DNA from: Desulfobacteraceae bacterium
GTDB lineage: Bacteria > Desulfobacterota > Desulfobacteria > Desulfobacterales > Desulfosalsimonadaceae
Assembly: GCA_011390465.1 (NCBI GenBank)
Contig: JAABSH010000043.1
Coordinates: 1-32,003 of the forward strand
Length of the DNA stretch: 32,003 bases
Reading direction: 5' to 3'
The stretch's first letter is position 1. Every line of letters begins with the position of its first letter. Shown piece after piece: positions 23,102-30,574 of the stretch. The notes under the pieces were generated by a model that saw nothing but the letters and a program-made list of their open reading frames with translations, had not been told where the DNA came from and made no database searches. The position numbers and the translations under genes were made by a program.

Positions 23102-24151
23102 TCAGGCCAATGCTCGGGAAATCTTCCCATGGGCGTCTCGGGTAAAATCATCCATTTCGACGGTTTCCTGGCCCACGGCCTGATGCAGTATTTTCCGGAT
23201 TTTCCTGCTTCGACACAAGGCGGCGGTCATCACCCGGATTTTATCATCTGTGAGACGAACTTCGGGCAGCGGGGAATACAGGTCGTCCGGCAGGGATTCC
23301 CGGAAAAGACACCCGTCTTCCCGCCCCAGATATTTTCTGGCCACCCGCTGATTGGAATCCTCATAAAGGGAGAGAATTTTTCGCCGCGCTTCGCGATCCA
23401 GCAGGGTGTGGTCGTAAAACAGGGAGTTTGCATTGTTGTGGCCCTCGCCGGCGCTATGGTCAATGAGCAGGGCTTTGATTTTCCGGCATTTTTTCCTGTC
23501 CTGCACCAGACTGTTCAAAAGCCGCATATATTCAAGTGCTTCCCCCGGCAGGCGGGGATTTGTATTTTTTGCCAACACCTTCAGATCCGGCGTCAGATCA
23601 AGGCCGATGAGAGACAGGAAATCCGTCACCAAATCGCCGTTTTTAAACGCGTCTTTTTCATAAGGGCGGATCTTTAGATTTTCCTGGCCGAAAACATTCG
23701 CCCACCGGTCCAGCAATTTATCGTAATCCAGGGTCGCGGGAGGCTGATATGCCGTTATGGGCCGGTATTCGGCGTCGTTTTTCACCGCCTGGTTGTAAAA
23801 GCTCTGGATAAAAGTATCCTGTCTCCGCAAATAGCAGATGATGGTCGGTTTTACGTCTCCCAGAGCCTCCTGAATGGGTGCCACATCACGGATCAGGCTG
23901 AAGGTTTCGCTGCTGACGATGACATGCCGATCCCGGCGATGGCACAAACGGACCAGCTTGTGGTAATTTTTGAATTTCCACGGCGGCACAAAAACCTCGC
24001 TGTTTTTGATTTCATAATAATCCCGACGACTTTTCTGGGGATACAAAAACCCATGCCGGGAAAGCGCCTTCCGGTTCAGGAGCAAAAAATCCTGGATGGC
24101 GCTGGTGCCGGTCTTATGGGTTCCGATATGAATAATTATTTTTTCATGCAT
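23102..24151 (-). CDS. Sulfotransferase-family protein
   Basis: This 349-residue cytoplasmic PAPS-dependent sulfotransferase has the N-terminal 5'-phosphosulfate loop HIGTHKTGTSAIQDFL (8-23) and the 3'-phosphate segment RDRHVIVSSETFS. The middle has PTIICYLRRQDTFIQSFYNQ, typical of the Sulfotransfer family. It probably sulfates a sugar or lipid of the envelope, since it opens the heptose operon. The start overlaps the preceding pseudogene stop by eight bases. Sulfated core or O-antigen is inference; the family also includes proteins with other roles. Confidence 0.84.
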   Translation of the reverse strand: MHEKIIIHIGTHKTGTSAIQDFLLLNRKALSRHGFLYPQKSRRDYYEIKNSEVFVPPWKFKNYHKLVRLCHRRDRHVIVSSETFSLIRDVAPIQEALGDVKPTIICYLRRQDTFIQSFYNQAVKNDAEYRPITAYQPPATLDYDKLLDRWANVFGQENLKIRPYEKDAFKNGDLVTDFLSLIGLDLTPDLKVLAKNTNPRLPGEALEYMRLLNSLVQDRKKCRKIKALLIDHSAGEGHNNANSLFYDHTLLDREARRKILSLYEDSNQRVARKYLGREDGCLFRESLPDDLYSPLPEVRLTDDKIRVMTAALCRSRKIRKILHQAVGQETVEMDDFTRDAHGKISRALA

Positions 24152-24725
24152 CCGTTTTTAAGACCGTGTCAGGAAGACCATAAATATAAACCGAGCGGTT
24201 TTTGCCGGAAATCTGTTTGATCGGCTGATACCCGGACAGCGCATTCAACAGGGACTGCCGGTCATTGGGAAGCTTGATCACGAGCGTGTCCACATTATTT
24301 TTTAAGGCCCATTTCTCCATCAGTGAAAAATTATATTTTTCCTGCCGATTAAAAACAAGATATTCTTCTATGCTCATTCCGGCGAAAAACGGGGCCATGA
24401 CATCATTGACCAGTATCTTGCCGTTTTGCCATGCGTCGGGGTTTGCCGCCAGCCATGTCCCGGCATGACGCAGAACATTACAATTCTGCCTGCCATGGGA
24501 AAAGGGGGAAAGGGCTTCCATGGCCGTCATCTGATCATAGATCAGATAATTGTCCAGAAAATTTCCAGATGCCACGGCCTAAATTTTTTTTGCCACCTCA
24601 TTAAAACGATTAAAATTATCCCCGAATAAATTTCCAAGCGTGGGCATCTCCTTAAAAAATTCTTCCCGGAAGGGTTGTTGAAAATTTTTTCCGCGGTCCT
24701 CCCAAGGGTAAAAATTCAATAACCG
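24144..24725 (-). pseudogene. C-terminal remnant of a GT39-like membrane glycosyltransferase, with internal amber stop
   Basis: From a GTG at 24575 the frame reads ASGNFLDNYLIYDQMTAM... and ends RSVYIYGLPDTVLKTDA. It looks like the soluble C-terminal domain of an ArnT/GT39-type glycosyltransferase (segments GKILVNDVMAPFFAGMS and DTLVIKLPN). The same frame upstream (LLNFYPWEDRGKNFQQPF, EVAKKI) is separated only by TAG at 24579-24581. Changing it to CAG would join them. The membrane part of a normal 500-residue gene is absent, so this is truncated and probably non-functional. The family call is tentative. Confidence 0.5.
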
Positions 24726-24764
24726 TTTTAAATTTAATATAATAATTATTTTACACCGGAAATT

Positions 24765-24794
24765 TTCATATCTGAAAACGCTCTGGTCTGTCAA
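24765..24794 (-). promoter_or_regulatory. Promoter candidate for the sulfotransferase/heptose operon
   Basis: On the minus strand TTGACA (24789-24794) is followed after 18 bases by TATGAA (24765-24770), or after 17 by ATATGA. Transcription would start near 24758, inside the decayed gene and upstream of the sulfotransferase start. No other promoter is evident up to 18657. The divergent waaG has only a weak candidate (TTGACT at 24838-24843). Confidence 0.55.
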
Positions 24795-24889
24795 GGAGGA
24801 ACTGCAAGGCTATCTCCCCGTGCTTATTGGTTTTTTCTTGACTTCAAATTTAATAAAAGAAATAGATTGATAAATTTTAAGGGGTTCTG

Positions 24890-26011
24890 ATGAGATTTGC
24901 CTTTTGTCTGTTTAAATATTTTCCCTATGGCGGCCTTCAGCGGGGATTTCTGGAACTGGCCCGCACCTGTGTGCGCCGGGGCCATGAGGTGGATGTGTAT
25001 ACGGGTTCCTGGTCCGGAGCCCGGCCGGATGGGTTGCGGGTTTTTATCCTTCCCCCCAGAAGACTGACCAATCATGGGCGGTACCAGTCCTTTGCCGCCA
25101 GATTGGCCCGTCGGGTTGCCGAAATCCCCTATGATGCGGTGGTGGGATTCAATAAAATGCCCGGATTGGATGTGTATTTCGCCTCTGATGTCTGCTACGC
25201 CCTTCGGGTGAGAGAACGGAATTTCCTGTACCGGCTTTCCGGAAGGTGCCGGACCCTTTTGGCCCTGGAGCGGGCGGTTTTCCATCCCCGGGCCAAAACC
25301 CATATCATTACCATATCAAATGCGGAACAAAAACACTATATGGAATGCTACGGAACGTCGGAAAACCGGTTTCATCCGGTTCCGCCGGGAATTGCCAGGG
25401 ACCGGCTGACCGCGGCCGGCCTGCCCGAAACCCGGGCAATGTTTCGAAAAGAATTTCAATTGTCCCCGGAAACCCCATTGATTCTCATGGTGGGGTCGGG
25501 TTATAAAACAAAGGGCGTGGACCGGGCCATCCGCGCCCTGGCCGCCCTGCCCGGGCCGGTCCGGGCCGCGGCCCGTCTCATGATCGTGGGAAAAGGAACT
25601 CCGGGTTCGTACCGGCGGCTGGCCAAACGTCTCAAGGTAGGGAAACAGGTTGATTTTATGGGGGAACGCAATGACGTGCCCCGGTTTCTCGCCGGGGCTG
25701 ATCTGCTCCTTCATCCTGCCTGTCACGAGAATACCGGCACTGCGCTTATCGAAGCCATGGCCGCCGGTTTGCCGGTGCTGGCCACGGATGTCTGCGGCTA
25801 TGGATTTTATGTGGAAAAAGCCGGGGCGGGAAGGCTGATCCCTTCCCCGTTTCGCCAGGAAACCCTGGACCATATGCTCGCGGAAATGCTGACTTCCCCA
25901 AAAACCAGAGAATGGGGGCAAAACGGGAAAACCTATGTCGCGGTCACGGATGTTTCCGGCCGCCATGAACGGTCCGCGGACGTGATCGAAGCAGTGGCTG
26001 CCGGGCTGTGA
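24890..26011 (+). CDS. waaG: LPS core glucosyltransferase I, WaaG (GT4)
   Basis: This 373-residue GT-B enzyme has near-identical blocks to E. coli WaaG: the start FCLFKYFPYGGLQR (5-18), VGFNKMPGLDVYFASDVCYA (85-104), FLYRLSGR, and HPACHENTGTALIEAMAAGLPVL in the nucleotide-sugar domain (Glu280 and Glu288 as the EX7E pair). It adds glucose, or a similar sugar, to heptose II at the cytoplasmic face. Residue 19, Asp in the E. coli GGLQRDF, is Gly here. The ATG at 24890 follows AAGGGG. It begins a plus-strand group with a GT2 and a WaaP-like gene. Confidence 0.93.
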   Translation: MRFAFCLFKYFPYGGLQRGFLELARTCVRRGHEVDVYTGSWSGARPDGLRVFILPPRRLTNHGRYQSFAARLARRVAEIPYDAVVGFNKMPGLDVYFASDVCYALRVRERNFLYRLSGRCRTLLALERAVFHPRAKTHIITISNAEQKHYMECYGTSENRFHPVPPGIARDRLTAAGLPETRAMFRKEFQLSPETPLILMVGSGYKTKGVDRAIRALAALPGPVRAAARLMIVGKGTPGSYRRLAKRLKVGKQVDFMGERNDVPRFLAGADLLLHPACHENTGTALIEAMAAGLPVLATDVCGYGFYVEKAGAGRLIPSPFRQETLDHMLAEMLTSPKTREWGQNGKTYVAVTDVSGRHERSADVIEAVAAGL

Positions 26012-26069
26012 TCGTCTCTATGGTTTTTTTAACTGAAATAATTCAAATCAATCCAGAATAAACTGCTTT

Positions 26070-26786
26070 ATGCAAAAAACATTAAAACTCTCTGTCATCA
26101 TTCCGGCCTATAATGAGGAAAGCACTCTTTCTGATATTATCGAGCGGGTGCTCGCGGTGGATCTCCCCAAAGAAATCATTGTGGTCAATGACTGTTCCAC
26201 AGATAAAACCCGGGAAATTTTGGATACGTATGCTGCCAATGACCAGATCCGGGTTCTCCATCACAAGACCAATAAAGGCAAAGGCGCTGCCATCCGGACG
26301 GCCCAGGAGTCGGTTGCCGGCGATCTGGTGATTATTCAGGACGCGGATCTGGAATACGATCCAGCGGAATATCCCAGACTCTATAAATTTTTTGTGGAAA
26401 AAGACGCCCATGCAGTTTACGGAAGCCGGTACTCGGGCAATGAGATCATGGTGGACAGTTTTGCCCATTATTACGGCAACAAACTCCTGACCTTTTTTTC
26501 CAATCTCCTCTCCAATCTGCATTTAACAGACATGGAGACCTGCTATAAAATGATCCGGGCCGATATTTTCAAAAACCTTCCCATTGAATGCGAATGTTTC
26601 GGGTTTGAGCCGGAAATCACGGCAAAACTGGCCAAAATGAAGGCCCGAATTTTTGAGGTGCCGATTTACTATGAACCCCGGGTCTATGCTGAAGGCAAAA
26701 AAATCGGCTGGCGGGACGGTTTCAAGGCCATCTGGTTCATCATCCGGTTTAACCTGCTGTGGAAGGGGACTCTGCCCCGGATCTGA
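26070..26786 (+). CDS. Glycosyltransferase family 2 (dolichol-phosphate mannosyltransferase-like)
   Basis: This 238-residue soluble GT-A enzyme has the start SVIIPAYNEESTLSDII (8-24), NDCSTDKTREIL (40-51), NKGKGAAIR (68-76) and the metal-binding DADLEYDP (91-98). The block YGSRYSGNE and the ending IGWRDGFKAIW are typical of DPM1/WcaA-like polyprenyl-phosphate glycosyltransferases without membrane helices. It probably makes a polyprenyl-phosphate sugar or adds a core sugar. It sits 58 bases after waaG and 3 bases before the waaP-like start, so the three are coupled. Confidence 0.85.
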   Translation: MQKTLKLSVIIPAYNEESTLSDIIERVLAVDLPKEIIVVNDCSTDKTREILDTYAANDQIRVLHHKTNKGKGAAIRTAQESVAGDLVIIQDADLEYDPAEYPRLYKFFVEKDAHAVYGSRYSGNEIMVDSFAHYYGNKLLTFFSNLLSNLHLTDMETCYKMIRADIFKNLPIECECFGFEPEITAKLAKMKARIFEVPIYYEPRVYAEGKKIGWRDGFKAIWFIIRFNLLWKGTLPRI

Positions 26787-26789
26787 AGG

Positions 26790-27731
26790 ATGAATATGAA
26801 AAATTTTGCCGCTCCCATCGCCTGCATCCGCCGGGGCCATTTTTGTTTCAATCGAAACCATGAAGCCTTTTTAACGGAACCCGGCCTGGATACCTTTGAT
26901 GGCGTCTGGAATTATTCCGGCGGTCATTGTGTCAAAGAACTCCGGGATCGCTCCGTGTACCGTCTGGATTTGACCTTTTCCGCCGGACGAAAAACCGTTT
27001 ACCTGAAGCGGCACCAGCGGGAATTTCTCGGGCTGTGGCGGCTGGTTCCCCGATTTTTCAGGTTTTCCCGATTTTTTCGGGCCAAAGGCCGTTCCCAGGG
27101 AATGCTGGAATTTGAAAATATTCTTGAATTTCGCCAAAAGGGCATCCAGACCGTGGTTCCCATTGCCGCGGGGGAACGGCGCATGGGTCTTTTTCAGGCT
27201 GAATCCTTTCTCCTGACCGAGGATGTCCACCCCTATGTGTCCCTGGAAAGCCTTCTTAAAACCACTCCGGAGTTTTTCAAGGGGGCGGCGGGGGCCGGTC
27301 GAAAAAAAATTCTGATCCGGGAAATTGCGGCCCTGGCCGAAAAAATGCATCAGGCCGGGTTTAACCACCAGGATTTCAACGCCACTCATGTTTTGCTGCA
27401 TTATAAAGACGGGGCGGCCGTTCCGGAGCTGGCCCTTTTTGATATGCAGCGGGTGGAAAAAAATAAAATTTTTCGGCTGTGGTGGAAAATCAAAAGCCTG
27501 GCCCGGCTCAATTACACCCTGCCATCGCCGCTGTTTACACCCGCGGATCGGAAAAATCTTCTCCTGTTTTACAAGCAGAAAACCCGGTTCAATTTTTTCG
27601 ACCGCCTGGAATGGTTCTGGATACTAAAAAAAACCGACCGTATTCGGCGGCATACAGAAAAACATCGAATTATCAAATCGCGCATAGGAGGCTCATCACT
27701 GTCAGATACAAAAAAATCTATTAGATTTTGA
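26790..27731 (+). CDS. waaP: WaaP-like LPS core heptose kinase
   Basis: This kinase-fold protein of about 313 residues has Lys73 (VYLKRH) and the catalytic loop FNHQDFNATHVLLH (191-204, Asp195), which aligns with E. coli WaaP NHRDCYICHFLLH. The metal-binding LFDMQRV (217-223, Asp218) follows. The family phosphorylates inner-core heptose I. The waaG-GT2-waaP order is like the enteric waaG-waaP core cluster. Residues count from the ATG at 26790, but the in-frame ATG at 26796 has AAGGA five bases upstream and is the better start. A weak AT-rich hairpin (27713-27729) covers the stop. Confidence 0.85.
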   Translation: MNMKNFAAPIACIRRGHFCFNRNHEAFLTEPGLDTFDGVWNYSGGHCVKELRDRSVYRLDLTFSAGRKTVYLKRHQREFLGLWRLVPRFFRFSRFFRAKGRSQGMLEFENILEFRQKGIQTVVPIAAGERRMGLFQAESFLLTEDVHPYVSLESLLKTTPEFFKGAAGAGRKKILIREIAALAEKMHQAGFNHQDFNATHVLLHYKDGAAVPELALFDMQRVEKNKIFRLWWKIKSLARLNYTLPSPLFTPADRKNLLLFYKQKTRFNFFDRLEWFWILKKTDRIRRHTEKHRIIKSRIGGSSLSDTKKSIRF

Positions 27732-27951
27732 TGATGCGATTTTTTGCCTTAGCAACGGGGCATTCTCAAAACAGAAGCAAGGATGTTTCAAAAAACAGTC
27801 CGAAATTGCAACCAAATTAGGTCTGTTATCAATTATTTAGCCGAAGAAGCTCTGTAATATAATTCCACTGTAAGTCTTTAGAGTGGTCCTTTTGCATTGC
27901 CCCTATTCTTTGATTCTTTGTTTTTCTGCTCCATTTCATGGTCGAAAGATT

Positions 27952-28356
27952 TTACTTGATGAGTCTTAAATGTGAGTGGTTTTTCCTGGTGTTCGGTGCA
28001 GGTGGTTTGATTATATTCGGAAAAGTTCCTTCCGCACATACAGACCGATGGGTTTTTTCATACTCGCGGGCCTCATGAAAACGCCAGTATTTTTCAAAAT
28101 CAGGAACCGAGCGAAGTGTACGCAAAGACAATATCGTTTTTGCTCCCGTCAGGTTCCATCTTGTTTAAGTAATTTTGATCCAATCCTTGACCAGATGCTG
28201 ACAAGCTCCTTTTCCTCATGGCCTCGCCGAGCCGATGGGTCACCCAGTTTTCGAGTTCCTGTTCACCCTGTGGATGAAATATTCTGTCCGCATCCGACAG
28301 GTATTTAATAATATGATGATATCACCCACAATGGCACGGTAAATTTGTTCTGTTTT
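27952..28356 (-). pseudogene. Decayed unidentified gene
   Basis: The 757 bases from 27732 to 28488 hold no intact gene. On the minus strand a product can be pieced together: KTEQIYRAIVGDIIILLN (about 28356-28305), shift, KYLSDADRIFHPQGEQEL...YTSLGS (ending at a stop at 28100-28102), shift, DFEKYWRFHEAREYEKTHRS...LRLIK (stop at 27952-27954). Two frameshifts and loss of the N-terminus mark it as a pseudogene. Its upstream end abuts the hairpin repeat at 28362. I do not recognise the family. Nothing clear is seen in 27732-27951. Confidence 0.5.
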
Positions 28357-28361
28357 TTTTA

Positions 28362-28385
28362 AAGGCAGGCACGGTGCCCTGCCTT
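28362..28385. repeat. GC-rich hairpin repeat
   Basis: AAGGCAGG (28362-28369) and CCTGCCTT (28378-28385) form an 8-base stem around CACGGTGC. It has no T run on either strand, so it is not a terminator. It resembles dispersed GC-rich intergenic hairpins, though of a different sequence from those at 9 and 7770. It sits exactly where the pseudogene on its left loses coding sense. Confidence 0.5.
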
Positions 28386-28447
28386 ACGGACCGATCAAGG
28401 CATCCAAGATGCATGGGATAGGCCACAGCACCGACTCTTTGTGCATT

Positions 28448-28477
28448 AAAAAAGGCCCATGCTGATGCATTTTTGGG
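28448..28477 (-). terminator. Possible terminator after the right-end minus operon
   Basis: On the minus strand CCC-AAAA-ATGC-atca-GCATGGG, with a four-base bulge, is followed at once by CCTTTTTT. It lies 11 bases after the kinase stop at 28489. The stem is weak, so the call rests mainly on the T run and position. Confidence 0.35.
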
Positions 28478-28488
28478 TTAGAAAAAAT

Positions 28489-29349
28489 CTACCCTGCTGG
28501 ATAACCGGCTTTCCGTGCCAAACGGATAGCGGTTTTTTGCAGGACTTTCTGTGCCAGAATCTTTTTCTGGGAAACCAAAGTCGGATTTTCCATAAGGTAG
28601 GACAGGTAAAATCGCATACGATCGGTGGATGTGATCGATGAGGAGGAAACCAAATTCATTTGAACCAGATTAACAATACGCTTTTTTTGGGAAATCGATG
28701 AATATTGCGATGTTCGCTCATTATCCAGGAACCAGATCTGGTTTGCCATTAATGGTGCTTTAACAATCATTACATTGCCCCAGCGAAGATCTCCGTGAGC
28801 AATACCTTTGGCATGCATTTTGCCGATTAATTTTCCAAGCAATTTACACAGGTCTCTTTTTTCCCTTGTTTTAATCTGATTCATATCCTCTGGAAATTCT
28901 TCCCAGAAAAATATATTCAGCTCTATTCCTCCCTGAACAGCCTCAGATACATTAAATACATTGTTACCTTTTTTCCCGGTCAACACACATCTTGGAGCAT
29001 TGAATCCGTTTTTTGAAAGAAGGAGATTTCCTTTAAGGGCACGAATGGCACGATCACCCCGGAAAAGATTTTTAACCGGTTCAAAAACATCGCGAGATAT
29101 GTATTTTTTATAAAAATAAAGTCGATCCTTGAACATAAATTTACGCACTTGAGCGAAACGAGAGCTAATCACTGGTTCGAAATCATGGGCATTGTCGAGA
29201 TTGTCGATACAGCATTTTTCTAAAAAAGAGATATTGTCGGCTTGAGGAAGAACCATCAACCGAAATTTTGCCCATTTCTTTTTCAAATATCCATTAATAT
29301 GCATTTTCTCTGTTTTTTTAATCCCAAAATCCTGCGTCTGAATTAACAT
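28489..29349 (-). CDS. WaaP/InaA-like LPS kinase family protein
   Basis: This 286-residue kinase-fold protein has the ATP-lysine region YFYKKYISRD (78-87), the catalytic loop IAHGDLRWGNVMI (183-195; Asp187, Asn192) and the metal-binding WFLDNERT (206-213; Asp209). The motifs are intact, so it is probably active on an LPS core sugar or another glycan. It is richer in Lys, Asn and Ile and visibly more AT-rich than neighbouring genes, which may mean transfer. The start overlaps the preceding kinase stop by seven bases. The acceptor cannot be assigned. Confidence 0.75.
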   Translation of the reverse strand: MLIQTQDFGIKKTEKMHINGYLKKKWAKFRLMVLPQADNISFLEKCCIDNLDNAHDFEPVISSRFAQVRKFMFKDRLYFYKKYISRDVFEPVKNLFRGDRAIRALKGNLLLSKNGFNAPRCVLTGKKGNNVFNVSEAVQGGIELNIFFWEEFPEDMNQIKTREKRDLCKLLGKLIGKMHAKGIAHGDLRWGNVMIVKAPLMANQIWFLDNERTSQYSSISQKKRIVNLVQMNLVSSSSITSTDRMRFYLSYLMENPTLVSQKKILAQKVLQKTAIRLARKAGYPAG

Positions 29350-30137
29350 AAGGACTTCAGGGCTTTTCGAAATTTTTGCTTAACCTCAGGCAAACTATTC
29401 CAGTTCTGCAATAACCGGCAACAGTCCTTTTTAAACCGCCGGCGGAACATCGGTCCGGCCCAGCGGTGGGCGCGCATGGCATCCAAGTCAATAACAAAGA
29501 GTTCGCCGTCTGAAAAAATGAAATTCGTGGCCTTTAAATCCCCGTGGGTGATGCGGGCTTTAAAAAAATGCTGCATCATGCGGGCAAAAGCCGTAATAAT
29601 TTTTTGATCTTTGTTCGGGTTCCGGTTCTCAGAGTGAAACCATTGCCTGACGTCCATGCCCGGCGCATATTCCGTCACAAAATAGGCAGTGGCCCGCAGG
29701 GGACCCCACCGGTTTTCCATAAACGCCACTGGCCGGGGCGTGGGAATTTCCTGAAGCCCCAGCCGATGGGCTTCGGCCCAGGAATGCCAGGCCCGGCTGG
29801 GCCGGGGACAGCGTTTCAACCGGTGCCATAAATTTTTCATGTTGTAGCGTTTCACCACCAGAGGGCGATGGTCCACCGTTACCAATGCTACAGTGGAGGT
29901 TTTCCCATCTTTGAGCAGTTTCCCTCGGGAAATGAAATGGTCGGGGTCCGCCAGAAACCGGCCCATGGCCTCTGTATCAAGGTTCCGGTCCCAGACCTGG
30001 AACCGGTGCCAGGTTTTGCGACGTACGTAAGCGGAGGATTCCCGGTAAATTTTTTTAAGATATTTTTGTTCGCGCCTGTTTCGTTTCAGCCGAAGCCGTT
30101 GGTTCAAGTGCAAGATCATGAGATTTTTTTCTGCCAC
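29343..30137 (-). CDS. WaaP/InaA-like LPS kinase family protein, very basic
   Basis: This protein of about 264 residues has a strongly basic N-terminal 45 residues (LRLKRNRREQKYLKKIYR). The kinase fold follows: Lys96 (LVVKRYN), Glu122, catalytic RITHGDLKATNFIF (195-208; Asp200, Asn205) and metal-binding FVIDLDAM (214-221; Asp217). The basic regions suit a membrane-surface enzyme acting on anionic LPS. Residues count from a GTG at 30137; an in-frame ATG at 30119 overlaps the previous stop as ATGA and may be the true start. It is in one operon with the kinase below and the decayed kinase above. Confidence 0.78.
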   Translation of the reverse strand: MAEKNLMILHLNQRLRLKRNRREQKYLKKIYRESSAYVRRKTWHRFQVWDRNLDTEAMGRFLADPDHFISRGKLLKDGKTSTVALVTVDHRPLVVKRYNMKNLWHRLKRCPRPSRAWHSWAEAHRLGLQEIPTPRPVAFMENRWGPLRATAYFVTEYAPGMDVRQWFHSENRNPNKDQKIITAFARMMQHFFKARITHGDLKATNFIFSDGELFVIDLDAMRAHRWAGPMFRRRFKKDCCRLLQNWNSLPEVKQKFRKALKSLC

Positions 30138-30572
30138 CCGCGTTTTTGAAAATACGCCCCAACGGCCCCGGCCAGGAGATGGTCAAATTCCGAACTCATT
30201 TGGGCAAACAAGGCGGCCAGGTTATCCATACTCTGGGTTTTTTTTTCAGGGGTCGGCCATGGAATTTTCGCTGTTTTAAGGGCGGAAACGCCCTGTTCTT
30301 CACGAAAACAATGAATGACGGCCCGTCCGTTGTCAAGAAAGAATTTAGCCACCACAGATTGGCCCTGGCACTTCCCCCTCGCAGACCAGCCGCTTGCCGG
30401 GCAGGTTCCGCAGGATGCGTCGGCAGGATAATGTTACATGGAGTTGGGAGTCGATTTGAAGCGATACGCAAAAGGGCATGGAAATGGCGTGGCCGGCGGT
30501 AAAAAAACTGGAAACCTCGTTTTCAGGAAGATCGGTCACATCAAATCTGGCTTTCTGCGCCGCTCCAGACAT
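30116..30572 (-). pseudogene. Decayed LPS-kinase-like gene with frameshift and probable internal deletion
   Basis: From the ATG at 30572 the frame is sensible to LPGKRLVCEGE (about residue 68), then runs to a stop. Removing one G from five G on the minus strand (30374-30378) continues it as CQGQSVVAKFFLDNGRA, HCFREEQGVSALKTAKIP, ending RGWQKKIS at 30116. The repaired product is about 151 residues and holds the ATP-lysine N-lobe (VVAKFFL). It has no HGD catalytic loop and no DxD motif: the sequence jumps from the N-lobe to what looks like a family C-terminus. It would be inactive as a kinase even if the frameshift is an error. It lies 2 bases after the radical SAM gene. Confidence 0.62.
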
Positions 30573-30574
30573 TT

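Noticed and set aside
23081-23677. Plus-strand frame of 198 codons
   Set aside because: It is antisense to the sulfotransferase gene and has no recognisable domain.
24579-24794. Separate 71-codon gene
   Set aside because: It is the same frame as the GT39-like remnant, its start overlaps a good -35 box, and its N-terminal part has no protein-like pattern.
28362-28385. Terminator
   Set aside because: A good stem, but there is no T run after it on either strand.
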